Made by a program: the position numbers and the translations under genes | In this document: piece by piece, positions 11,354 through 21,391 of the stretch | Layout of the letters: every line of letters starts with the position of its first letter | How positions within the stretch are numbered: the first letter of the stretch is position 1 | Notes under the pieces: model-generated | What the model was told of the DNA's origin: nothing | What the model saw: only the letters and a program-made list of their open reading frames with translations | Databases searched by the model: none | Source of the DNA: Pararge aegeria | Taxonomy: Eukaryota > Arthropoda > Insecta > Lepidoptera > Nymphalidae | Reading direction: 5' to 3' | DNA: 64,000 nt | Assembly: GCF_905163445.1 (NCBI RefSeq) | Contig: NC_053199.1 | Span: 10,186,001-10,250,000, forward strand

Positions 11354-12300
11354 TATTTAAATTTAAAGTCATTGTAGAATAATAATATTTAAGTAAGTTA
11401 CAATGAATTCCCGAGTAGATGCTTAAAGAGCGATATTCTTTACTTTGCATTGCTTGGCATTCAAAGCTCTTTGGCGTATGTTTTGCGTAATCTTTGTGCA
11501 GCTAGTGAAAAGCCGCTTACGAGTTTTCTAAAGGAATTCTTTTATTCTCATATTTTTAAAATTCCGGGCCAATTGTGAAGGGTAAGTGCTCGTTTACATT
11601 TTAAAAGATATCTAACGAAAAAAATCAAGTAGATGAGCACGTAGAGTTTTGGTGATTTTACTCAATTTCTTATCAAAATCGGATATGACATCAAGCATCA
11701 AGACTGGGAGCTGTAGGTGGGAGGGCTGAAAACGATAAAAGGCGTAAGTATGCCTCTCTACTAGAGTTACATATTTGTTTAGTTTTCTATCCTGTGGTTG
11801 GTTGCCTCATCTAGTGACAGAAAGTCAGGCTTATTTTTTCGCAAGGGATTAGCTTGGCTCTTCAGCGCGGTTATGCAGCCAGAATTCTTAGCAACATTCC
11901 TCGTGGGAATTAGTAAATAAGTTAAAATTAGTTTTATAGTATATACTTGAAGAAATCAAAGAGTTACGGATTTTTTTAATAAAAAGGGTATTTATTCTCT
12001 TGTAACAGTTGACCAACGTTTTAACTGCTTGTAGCAAAAAAAAATTCGACTAGATCACCGAACTAAAAAGTAGGTATATTTTTTTAACTCTTGCACTGTC
12101 ATTGATAAACCTGCAAAGTTTCAAATTAATACGATTTGTTAAGCGCTCAAGCCATAGGTAACAAATCCAGTTAATTTTATATCCTGCAGGTAACTTTCCA
12201 AATAGAGGTGACCCCGACAAAGAACAACACCAGAAGAGAATAGCTGCGTATAGTGCAACAGACTGGATCGACGTGAAATACCACAACCGGGGCATCCGCC
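11354..12300. other. No supported gene
   Basis: Non-coding AT-rich sequence. At the right end, one plus-strand frame (about 12158-12307) reads D-P-D-K-E-Q-H-Q-K-R and on to a stop. It has a protein-like look but only about 49 codons, and could belong to the element described next. Confidence 0.35.
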
Positions 12301-12560
12301 GAGAGAAATAGCTAGTTTTGAATTAATTAATTTGGCACCAATATCAAAATGGCAACTCCAAAGTTTTGGCGCGAGCGATTTCCTAGAAAACCCATCCGAC
12401 ACAAGCACGAACCAAATTGCATCAATCACAATATCCTAAAGAATACAACAGTTTTGGACCGACTCACCGCGTATCTGGTTTTCACAATTTGAAGCTATCG
12501 TCGAAGCAGGGAGACAAATACGATAGGGTCGAGGTCACCACTTTTACCTGCTCGTGTGAA
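12160..12560 (+). mobile_element. Possible degenerate LTR-retrotransposon gag relic
   Basis: Three short plus-strand frames follow each other with frame changes. The last contains R-I-W-F-S-Q-F-E-A-I-V-E and, in a neighbouring frame, K-Q-G-D-K-Y-D-R-V. This recalls the 'WFxQxEAxF...KYxxVxxxL' stretch of gypsy-type gag proteins. It is broken by stops and frameshifts and cannot be functional. The assignment rests on a short motif and is tentative. Confidence 0.35.
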
Positions 12561-12755
12561 TTTTCGTGAAGAGTGCAATAATGTAGACACGGAAAATATA
12601 CCAGTTTATTTACTTTTAAACGTATCACTAAAATGCCTTCGTACTACTACATGCCACGACTTTAAAGTGAAAAGTTTAATAGAATATATACCAGTAAATT
12701 ATCCGTGTCTACATTATTTAAACCTTTTAAGTATATCCACACGAATACGTAAAAA
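12541..12755. repeat. Imperfect foldback repeat (MITE-like)
   Basis: 12577-12593 (aataatgtagacacgga) is the exact reverse complement of 12702-12718, 108 bases away. The outer flanks also pair imperfectly (ttttacctgctcgtgtg on the left against the complement of cacacgaatacgtaaaa on the right). Long arms around a non-coding middle suggest a foldback or MITE-type element. No clear target duplication is visible. Confidence 0.6.
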
Positions 12756-12794
12756 CCAGCAGCTATTCTGGGATAAATGTTATCATATTTAGCA

Positions 12795-12920
12795 TACCTA
12801 TCTCCAGGATGCAAACTATGTATGCCAAATTACATCAAGATCGGTTCAACGCTGGAGCCGAACATAGGTTTCAAAGAAACAAACAGACACAATTTTGCAT
12901 TTATATTATTAGTATGAAAT
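12795..12920 (+). mobile_element. Non-coding retroposon tail fragment
   Basis: Contains 'aaattacatcaagatcggtt' then 'aaagaaacaaacagacacaa' and 'tttatattattagtatg'. This order is the conserved 3' end class also at 30960-31060 and 53030-53125. Confidence 0.55.
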
Positions 12921-13392
12921 TCGGTAAATATCTATAGTAATAAAGAAACAAAAGTAAAAGAATACAATTAAATGCCAAATTATTAGTTATATTTATATGA
13001 TTTAACTAATTTAAATTTTTTAACAATCCCAACAGTTCTCAACACTAAACTGTATCCTACTACACGTCGTTTTATATTCCACCATCGTAATTACTTATTC
13101 CATTAAAGCTTCCGAATTCTATTACAGAAAGTTTACTCTAACGGCAGAAATTTCGCTCATCCCAGCTCTCCCTCGTGCAAGCGTTAAAAATTCTATTAAG
13201 TGCTGTAGCTCATACATAGTCGCTTATGCGGCGTTGCCATCCGAATTAGAATTTCATTTCTAGGAGGTGCTATAGAGGTAGAGATCTGCATTATAATACT
13301 GACTACCGAGTTATATACTCATAACTCGAAGAAATAAACTTATAATATTTAAACCGCCTTCAAATATCTGTTTGTGCTCACCTTGTTTTGAC
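12921..13392. other. No recognisable feature
   Basis: AT-rich unique-looking sequence with no open frame or clear repeat. Confidence 0.4.
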
Positions 13393-13628
13393 AGCCGGAT
13401 GGCGCAGTTGGCAGCGACCCTGCTTTCTGAGCCCAAGGCCGTGGGTTCGATTCCCACAACTGGAAAATGTTTGTGCTATGAACATTTATGTTTTTCTGAG
13501 TGTTTATCTGTATATTATAAGTATTTATGTGCTAATTAAAAAATATATATATTCATCAGCTATCTTAGTACCCATAACACAAGCTGTGGGGCTTGATGGC
13601 GGTGTTTGTATTGTCGCAGTTAAATAAC
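13393..13628 (+). mobile_element. SINE family B copy
   Basis: A tRNA-like head 'gccggatggcgcagttggca' (A-box region) and 'gtgggttcgattcccac' (B-box) is followed by 'aaaatgtttgtgctatgaac', 'gtgtttatctgtatattata' and 'acccataacacaagctgtgg'. The 79-codon frame across it is a shadow. Confidence 0.92.
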
Positions 13629-13654
13629 TGTTTTTACTTAACTGATTTATGATG

Positions 13655-13700
13655 GTTTAGTCTACGACGGTAGCGGGCTAACCTGTATGGCACTTATATG
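13655..13700 (-). mobile_element. SINE family D tail fragment
   Basis: Contains 'gatggtttagtctacgacgg' and 'tagcgggctaacctgtatgg', the inverted tail of the SINE whose heads are at 27715 and 63165. A second small piece with 'tagcgggctaacctatgagg' is at 14157-14182, on the other side of the intervening family A SINE. Confidence 0.65.
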
Positions 13701-13810
13701 AAATCAATAGCATAAAACCTTTATCCCTCTGGCGAGAAGAGGCTTTTGACAGTAGGTTTTTATTTCACTATAATTTAGCGCGTGATAGTTGATTTCTATC
13801 TCTCGTGGTC

Positions 13811-14127
13811 ACCATCATCAACTTTATATCAACCCATTATCGGCCCACTATAGGGTACGGGTTTCCTCCCCCAATGAGAAGGGGTCAAGGCCGTAGTCCA
13901 CCACGCGGGCGCAGTGTTTCTGAACTCCACACACCTATGAGAACATTATGGAGAACTCAGGCATGCAGGTTTCCTCACGATGGTTTCCTTCACCGTTGAA
14001 GCAAGTGATATTTTAATTCCTTAAACGCACATAACTTAAAAATGAAAGTTACAGGTGCGCTGGGATTCGAACTCAGCACCACGAATGTGAATTCGAAGTC
14101 CTACCCACTGGGTTATCAACACTTCCT
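13811..14127 (-). mobile_element. SINE family A copy, near full length
   Basis: All blocks are present in inverted order: 'atatcaacccattatcggcc', 'ggtttcctcccccaatgaga', 'gccgtagtccaccacgcggg', 'ctcacgatggtttccttcac', 'acgcacataacttaaaaatg', and the head with 'gggattcgaactcagcacc'. It lies between two fragments of SINE D, so it may have inserted into an older SINE D copy. Confidence 0.9.
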
Positions 14128-14299
14128 GGTATTAAGTGATAATACTGTCTAAAAATATAGCGGGCTAACCTATGAGGTTTCATATAGGTTATTATACAAT
14201 TGATGAATTTCTTAATGACAAGGTTGCTTGGAAGCACCCGGCTCCGCTTTCATCTCTCACAAGATAGAAAAATGAATTTTAAAATGTAATATGTAAATT

Positions 14300-14465
14300 G
14301 TTGATATTGGAAAAGAGCAACTGCTGAGTTTCTTGCCGGCTTCTTCTCGGTAGAATCTGAACCGGTGGTAGAGTCACTACACACAGACAGACTTGACGTT
14401 TTTAAAGTGCTGATATTAGGCCTACTTGAAATAAATGAATTTTGAATTTTGAATTTTTTGAATTT
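14300..14465 (+). mobile_element. LINE 3' terminus
   Basis: Contains 'gagcaactgctgagtttctt', 'cggcttcttctcggtagaat', 'tgaaccggtggtagagtcac' and ends 'ggcctacttgaaataaatga' plus repeated ttttgaatt. An inverted relative is at 39355-39520. This is a common lepidopteran non-LTR retrotransposon 3' end with a (TTGAATT)n-like tail. Confidence 0.8.
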
Positions 14466-15386
14466 ATTAAGTTATAAGCCATGCCTTTATTTGATTTCTA
14501 CGTGACATCGTACCGGAACACTAAATTTCTTGGCGCCACTAGTTTGTCGGTAGGATAATAGAATAGTCGGTAGGATATACTAGTCGTCTACAACCTTATT
14601 CTGAGCTGCCATCACCACACGGAATAACGGTCATTATTTATAATATTTATAGAGAAGCAAAGTACAAGCACGTATCTACATTGGTTCGCTTACCTCGGAC
14701 TATAATGTATCCATAAACACATTGATTACTCCGCATAGCAAGTGCCCGAAGGCAGCAGTGTTCAGTATGAACATTGATCGTATATCACAGAAGCTTTCTC
14801 GAGTCATTAGCTAAGCGGCTCGCTTCTACGGCCGGGTATTCATTATCCTAAATTCACGAGAGCCTCGACTGCAATGTAATAGGAACCAGCTCGTTTGTGT
14901 GTTTCTATGAAGCAGAACTTATACAATATGTTAGTATGCAGTCGTCATAGTTTGTGTGCTTTGAACCAAAACCCTATTAAGTACTCACTGCTTTTATTAA
15001 TAACTATAACTATTCTTAAAGCTCCCCTTTCATATAAGAGATATATCAGATAATAATCATTTATTGCAGGCCACCAAATTGTACCTTTTTTTGTATACCA
15101 GTATATTCGTTCATACATTCACTCATTCGTTCATTCATTCATACGATAGGGCGGAGTAAACTACAACGTAAGGTTTGGAAATCTTGATCGATTTCCAATA
15201 GCGGTCTTTTCTTAACATTAGGCGGAAGAAAGATATCATTTTTTCCCTCGGTGCCATCGATGACAAGATTTTATTTTTACATATTTGTATTTAACGCAGT
15301 GCATTATTAGGTATGATTATCAACCAATTAATATAAGTGTACTAGTATCTTTAAAATTAAAAACTTATTAAATCTCGACAGATATG
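14466..15386. other. No gene
   Basis: About 0.9 kb without a supported frame. 'ctacgtgacatcgtaccgga' at 14499-14518 matches an inner block of SINE D. (TTCA)n-like sequence at 15110-15142 is the only other repeat. Confidence 0.4.
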
Positions 15387-15431
15387 GTATTGCATAACAT
15401 CACCCTACTATAAGGTGATATTATGCAATAC
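15387..15431. repeat. Hairpin, 18-bp arms
   Basis: 15387-15404 (gtattgcataacatcacc) pairs with 15414-15431 with one mismatch and a 9-base loop. It is non-coding. Confidence 0.8.
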
Positions 15432-15599
15432 GTATTGTTTTTGACGTCGTTAAAAAGAGCAGTCATCGAATATCAGATAGATTGATGTCACTACGTTTTT
15501 TAGGCTACGTTTCGCGAAATGATTGATCTGCTAAAAAGAGAAATTTCCCTTCTATTTTTCCCGAAATATGCCATAACTCACGGAACGCGTATCCTTCCA

Positions 15600-15940
15600 A
15601 CATTGCACGATACTGGATAGCTGACTGAATTCGGGCTAGAATTATTGCCTTTTACAGCTTTCCACGTGCAAGCTATGAGTTATCGTCCAAAAAGTGCAAT
15701 ACCTTTCCAACCTAAACGATCCAATATGGCTATTCGACTTCGGGAAAATTCTCTCTATTTTAAGCTACTTTCTAATCCTTATGAACGGAAAGTGTCTTTA
15801 TTGGCTTATAATTCTCACGAAGCAATGAAATCTTGATTTTTGACATATATTTTATGTAATATACGCATCAAAAGTGACATCTATGTGCCTATTTGAATAT
15901 AGAAATATTTGACTTTGACTTTGGCTTAATAAAATTTGGT
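15600..15940 (+). mobile_element. Probable retroposon fragment with 'gactttgactttgg' tail
   Basis: A 63-codon open frame (15645-15836) is followed by 'gtgcctatttgaatatagaa' and 'atatttgactttgactttgg'. The latter is a familiar lepidopteran LINE tail. I do not recognise the encoded peptide. Confidence 0.45.
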
Positions 15941-17540
15941 ATCGTTGTTTAACCTGGTTAATTTAAACTCTAGGAGCCTTGTTACAAAATGTTCCATAGC
16001 GTGCAATAATTATGCATTGTTGTTTCACGCTCTGACAATTCAAATGTGATGGCAGTTGAAGAGTATTCCGACGTTGCGCCACGTATACTAATAAGGCCCT
16101 AAAAAAAGAGGTCCAGAAGTGGCGCTTCAGGCTTGTGTTTAGAATGGAATGTTTTTCTGACGGTAAGCAGCTTCACCCGTCATCTCAAAGGGCAATGGGT
16201 AGAGCTCGAAGTATCAAAATCCGAAATGAGAACATCTGCAAAAGAACTAGTGTTAACGACGTTATAAAATAGATATAGTTTTGAAAGTAGTAGCAATAAG
16301 TGGTGCACGTAGCACAGATAACCGATTGGTGTTTCAGTTCCTAAGATGTTGGAGTGCTCATTGAAAACCTAAAGTTGGTAAATCCTACTAGGTGGACACC
16401 AATAATCTGTGTGGTAAATTTGCTGTATTTTTACAACACAAAGAACCTATAAAATTTGCTTTATATACATGTTTTGCTCTGATAGCAGAGACTTTACATT
16501 GCACAATTGGAAAAGTCTGGCTCTCATGGCTCATTGCTTTTTTATTAAAACGACGTTTTCTCAACCTTTTAAAGAGGAAGCATCTTTTAGGTAGGTCATA
16601 GGTCTTCACTTTCCATTACGTATGTGTTCACGCAAGACTATTACAAATAAAAAATTATTATAAAAACATGTGGCTTGTAAAAATGTAAATAGTTTCTCTG
16701 CTCTTGTAAAAGCTCAACTTTTTGCCTCTTGTTTATTCGATCGCACAATCTATTTTATCGTGTCGCTTTACCTACCTGTCCCGAATAATTTATTTTAAGC
16801 CTTGTTTTATTAAAAAGCCTTGCCAAAAATCGGATCGTATCAGCTTTCAATTTATGTTTCAATTTTTAATAAAGTTGTCTCTTAAATGTGGTTTATTATT
16901 TTAGAGATTTTCAAGATTCGAGTCACTTTAGAGTTGATAAAGTAACTCTAATAAAAGGGACTTCATAGACTGTTTCTTCGAGAAACAGGTTGCCTTTACA
17001 ATCATGAGCAGTAGGTAAAAAAAATATAAAAGATTTTTTTGTGTGATTTTTCCAAAAATAAAACACTCATATAACAAATCTGAGTTATTTATACATTTTC
17101 TATAATCGTGACGATATATTTTCTTTTATTAGCTCGTTTAGCGAGCACGACTAGCTTTTCTTACGACATAAAAATTGGAAGGAATTAGAAGCTAAATCAC
17201 ACCTGTGCTCCGACTGAACAGCTATCGACTACCTTAAGCGTTCTCGTAAAAATATACTACGTATCTTAGATTACTTTGTTAGGGGCCTTGCGCACTACGT
17301 GGCCACGAGCACGACATAAGACTCCTAAGTTCGCCGCAGTCTGACACAGATGATATGAAATCCCGTAAGAAATTATGGGTAATCAATTAAGAGGTCTAAT
17401 AATTGCTTAAAATCAATGCTTTTGGCTCCATCTCGGTTGATTGGTGAAAATTTTGGAATTTCTAACGTTATATCGTTATACAAAAAGCTTAGGCTTGATG
17501 GTGTTTATCTTTGTTTCAACCAAGGGAACATTACCTCAGA
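15941..17540. other. No supported gene
   Basis: 1.6 kb of AT-rich sequence. Open frames exist on both strands over 16388-16609, but neither resembles a known protein and no splice context is seen. I found no SINE head or LINE tail. Confidence 0.4.
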
Positions 17541-17544
17541 CCAA

Positions 17545-17746
17545 AATTCTATTTATTGGCCTTAGCTGCAAAATGGACGTAATATATTATCAAAATTAAG
17601 CTTAATTTGCTATACTCCGCGAAAAGCAGGAAAATCTGTGTGGTGTAATTTATAATTTCTTCAATCCTTATACTCCACACCAAACAGATCTTCGGAAATA
17701 TACCCTCTACGCACGTTTCGCTCCGAAACCGGAGCATCCTTAGGAT
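17545..17746 (-). mobile_element. Interspersed repeat E, inverted copy
   Basis: Blocks 'gcttaatttgctatactccg', 'ctctacgcacgtttcgctcc' and 'gaaaccggagcatccttagg' recur in opposite orientation at 63595-63735 ('gaatgctccggtgtcggagc', 'gaaacgtgcgtagagagtac', 'cttctcgcggagtatagtaa'). The 62-codon frame here lies inside this element. Confidence 0.75.
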
Positions 17747-18073
17747 ATGTTGACTTTACAATGAATAATTGTCACTTAGCAATTATTTGGCGGCCGATTG
17801 GCGCAGTTTGCAGCGACCCTGCTTTCTGAGTCCAAGGCCGTGGGTTCGAATCCCACAACTGGAAAATGTTTGTGTGATGAGCATGAATGTTTTTCAGTGT
17901 CTGGGTGTTTATATGTGTATTCTAAGTATTTATGTATATTATTCATAAAAATATTCATCAGTCGTCTTAGTACCCATAACACAAGCTACGCTTACTTTGG
18001 GGCTAGATGGCGATGTCTGTATTGTCATAGTATATTTATTTATTTATTTATTTATTAATTGTAAAGTCAACAT
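17747..18073. repeat. Inverted repeat with a SINE in its loop
   Basis: 17747-17762 (atgttgactttacaat) is the exact reverse complement of 18058-18073. The space between is almost wholly filled by a SINE B copy. The left arm joins repeat E, and the right arm continues 'ctcctcatggatttccgc', so the two arms belong to head-to-head parts of an element that later received the SINE. Confidence 0.8.
17790..18056 (+). mobile_element. SINE family B copy, full length
   Basis: Starts 'cggccgattggcgcagtttg' and has 'gtgggttcgaatcccacaac', 'gaatgtttttcagtgtctgg', 'attattcataaaaatattca', 'tacgcttactttggggctag' and a (TTTA)n end. It is the best reference copy of the family in this window. It sits in the loop of the inverted repeat at 17747-18073. 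Confidence 0.93.
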
Positions 18074-19490
18074 CTCCTCATGGATTTCCGCAAAGTAACG
18101 CCTGCTTCTATCCAATGGACGTAATAATCATGAACAATAATTATTATGCACAGAGGAGAAGACTTGCTAGGAATAGACAATATTACAAACTAAAACAAAT
18201 TGAATCGTCACGTCGGAATATAATGCAGCGGCGCCTTGACAATTTGATAACTTATTTGTTTCTGGTCACTGAGCGGCCAGTGGATACGGTTGTCGCCGCG
18301 TAGTGCGCGTAGACCTTTAGCAAAAGTCGAAAGACTTTGATAAAATTTCAAGAACTGTTTAAGAAAATACAGATATCAGAAGTCAAGGTTAATTAAATTT
18401 TATGTAACAGTTGAATGTTTACTTAAAAAAAAAACTTTATTATTGTCCCGAACCGGGATCCTAACAGATTACCTCGTTATATGTATATACATTTTAAGCA
18501 CTGGACCAATGAGGCAACCTACGTCATTAACAGCCAACAAATAATAATTAGATCTGTCAACAGCACACATGACTTGGGAAACTGCTTGAAGCTCTCTAAG
18601 TAATCAATATTGACAAGATAGTTAGTCTGCAGTTAAACAAACATAGGACTTGACCTGCTCATGCATTAATGGAATTGCTTTTGGAAATCTATACGAATTA
18701 ATAACTTTTAAAGGTTTTATCTTCACTGAGAGACAATCTACAGTCAACGCGGCTGAACGTAGTTTTTTTTTAAAGAATATTGAGCACCCTAGAGGTGTTG
18801 CCAGATAAGATGAAGTTTCAGGCAATGCTGACCATGAATGTATTTGATTAGCTTGATAAGAGTTCAATAAACATACTAGATAAAAAATTGAGGATTTCCC
18901 CGAAATTCCATAGGGCACTACAAAACACTAAACAAACAATCGATTTACTGAGAAATCGGTTAGCATATATTTAATAATAATAAATGAAATGCCTACTCAT
19001 CACACCTATTCATTGCGACCATTTCAATGAGGGGCCTATTCTCAGTATATCTGCTGAAAATTGCAGAGTGATTGGCTTAATCCCGTAGATTGATTATTAT
19101 TATTTCAATATAGTGAACGTCAACTTCCATAACAATAATGATAAAAAAGCAGAATAGGCTTACGGCTCGTCAAAAGTGTCCATATGACATGCTCCATTGT
19201 CGCGCTGTTTGGCGATAGACAACTTTTTTGCTAGGTAATCCCCAGGGCGGGATCACAGCCCCTTTCCCGCTAACGGCGCCCAATCTCCCGGATGAAAATC
19301 TTAGTCCTCCCACCACAGCAACTAGTTGTCTCCACCGCCAACACCGCCTTAGATTGATTAATGCTACAGAATCAGCTCTGGTTTAGCACCTCATGGCATT
19401 TTCGTTGACTACGGTTTTAATCCCTCGCATTCTGCTAGTGATTAAAAGTAGTAGAATGGATGACTCAAACTGGGCTATCGACTAACTGCA
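18074..19490. other. No supported gene; possible tRNA-like relic
   Basis: A 62-codon frame (18115-18303) rich in Arg, Asn and Tyr follows repeat E and is unrecognised. At 18440-18520 'gtcccgaaccgggatcctaa' and 'cactggaccaatgaggcaac' look like an inverted tRNA-like SINE head. A minus-strand 98-codon frame (18622-18918) has no visible domain. Confidence 0.35.
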
Positions 19491-19494
19491 TGGA

Positions 19495-19645
19495 TACCTA
19501 GAGACAAGAAAAGGAAAAAGGTCGGCAAAAGAAAAGGTGCAGTGATGTTTTTACGCAGAAAATTGGCTGACTTTATGACTAAGGATCGGGAGCTTTGGAT
19601 AAACTTGGAGGTGGCCTACAGCGATGAAGCGACTTCTACCTAAAA
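19495..19645 (+). mobile_element. LINE reverse-transcriptase C-terminal relic
   Basis: One frame reads R-R-K-L-A-D-F-M, then K-D-R-E-L-W-I-N-L-E-V-A-Y-S-D-E, and stops soon after. The 'DRELWxxLExAYxxE' ending is characteristic of RTE-type endonuclease/reverse-transcriptase C-termini. Only the last ~45 codons remain. Confidence 0.55.
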
Positions 19646-20420
19646 TTAGACCTAAGAATTAGATAGTAAAAAACTTCACAAAATTAACTTTATATAATTT
19701 TTATCAAATAAATTCAAATTAGTAATAATGATTAGTAAAAATTTTATAAAAGAAAAATGTAATTATTTCATAATCGGTAGTAGAATATAGGCTTTTTATT
19801 TATTATTTTATTATTTTACGAGGAACCTGTGCCCTCATGTGCCTCTGATCACTGTAGCTTTGAAACAGAAAAACCCGTATCAAAAGCAGTATTTTTAGAA
19901 GCTACTCATAATTCTACAGATCGATTAACAGGTCCAAAGATACACACGTGTTCAGTCGTATCTCGATTTGTGTCGGGGATAACAAAAATCAATATATAAT
20001 CGAACATTCCCCTCCTTCGGTATCGGTTAAATATACACCTCATCACTTAAACAATAAAACAAGACAAACTTTAAAATTATATTTGCTTTGCGGAGAAGAA
20101 AACTACTTTCGCAAGGAAAACATCATTATTTAAGTATTCAGTCCAAAGTTAACACAATAATGTTACAACTGAACATTCAAAAGTCGTTTTGAATAACCGG
20201 AAGGAATTCCAAGCATATTCTCGAGATTTCCTTTGTGTATTATGTTTGTGGCTTCATATCGTTTTACGTCTGGAGATATGAAACTTTAAAAGAAAAGAAG
20301 ATTCGACGGAACATCTAGGATGCATATCAAGAGTACCTACTCTGATTCTGTGTATGGGTATTGAAACGTTAAAAATAGGGGGTTCCAATTTTTATTGTAA
20401 TACACCGTTTATTATGACGT
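19646..20420. other. No recognisable feature
   Basis: Very AT-rich in its first half. The frame at 19948-20133 has no family resemblance. Confidence 0.4.
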
Positions 20421-20640
20421 CTGGCTGAGTCCAAGGCTGTGGGTTCGATTCCCACGACTGGAAAATGTTTATGTGATGAACATGAATGTTTTTCAGTGCC
20501 TGGGTGTTTATCTATATATTATAAGTATTTATGTACATTATTCATAAAAATATTCATCAGTCATCTACCCATAACACAAGCTACGCCTACTTTGGGGGTA
20601 GATGGCGATTTGTGTATTGAGGTAGTATATTTATTTATAG
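20421..20640 (+). mobile_element. SINE family B copy, 5' truncated
   Basis: Begins inside the head ('ctgagtccaaggctgtgggt') and runs through 'gaatgtttttcagtgcctgg' to 'tttgggggtagatggcgatt'. The A-box part is missing. Confidence 0.88.
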
Positions 20641-21259
20641 TAAAGTGTCATTTGACTGTGTCTTTTTTGATTTACAACAGTCACCAAGTTAATGTGTACA
20701 ATGTCTACTTCTCATAAGTAATAAATAGTAATGTAATTAAAGTTTTACTGGACCAATGTAAATAATTTTGGTGCTGTTGGCGATCTCTCAGCAACTTTGA
20801 TGTTTGCGGCTATGTCACGAAACAATAAATCCAATATGGCGGCTACGACAGTCAAAACACGCATGAAAAAAAATACCTTTGAGAGAAATGTTCCGAGTTT
20901 GGTATGAAATGAAATTTCTCATCGTGTTGATTTTAAAAGTTCACACTCAAACGATGTTGGTGTTTTACGCGGTCATAGGCAGTATTGGCAAGCTACCGTG
21001 TTCCATCGTCATCCACCGTACAATCATTACCACTATGGTGCCCACCGAGATCCTTGTTATTAAATCAGGTTTCAAAACTTAATTTAGGAACATACTTGTT
21101 TACAGCTTTTTTGTAGCCCTTATTTCTATAAAAAAATAATTTTGCTGTAGTCGGGTTTCAGTTTAGGAACTTTTGTTGATGCCCAGACATATTAAGAACC
21201 GATCACAAGTATTATAAGAATAATAATAAAAAAAGTTTAGCTTAGTATTAAAGTATAAT

Positions 21260-21265
21260 TTTATT
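21260..21265 (-). other. Polyadenylation signal for JHBP gene 1
   Basis: Plus-strand tttatt reads AATAAA on the minus strand, about 130 bases after the gene 1 stop codon. It is the nearest canonical signal in the right orientation. Confidence 0.5.
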
Positions 21266-21391
21266 TAGGGTTATTTTTTTACTCGTTCGTATGTTTATGG
21301 AACTTGTGTTGCTTGGAGTCTCTGTGAGGGATAATTTCCGTTGAGACAAACGTACATCAGCAAACGCTTGTAGGCTTTTGATGATCAGTAC

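Noticed and set aside
13393..13470. tRNA gene
   Set aside because: The A- and B-box-like sequences belong to a dispersed SINE head with a conserved non-tRNA body; acceptor-stem pairing is not kept. The same applies to the heads of the other SINE copies.
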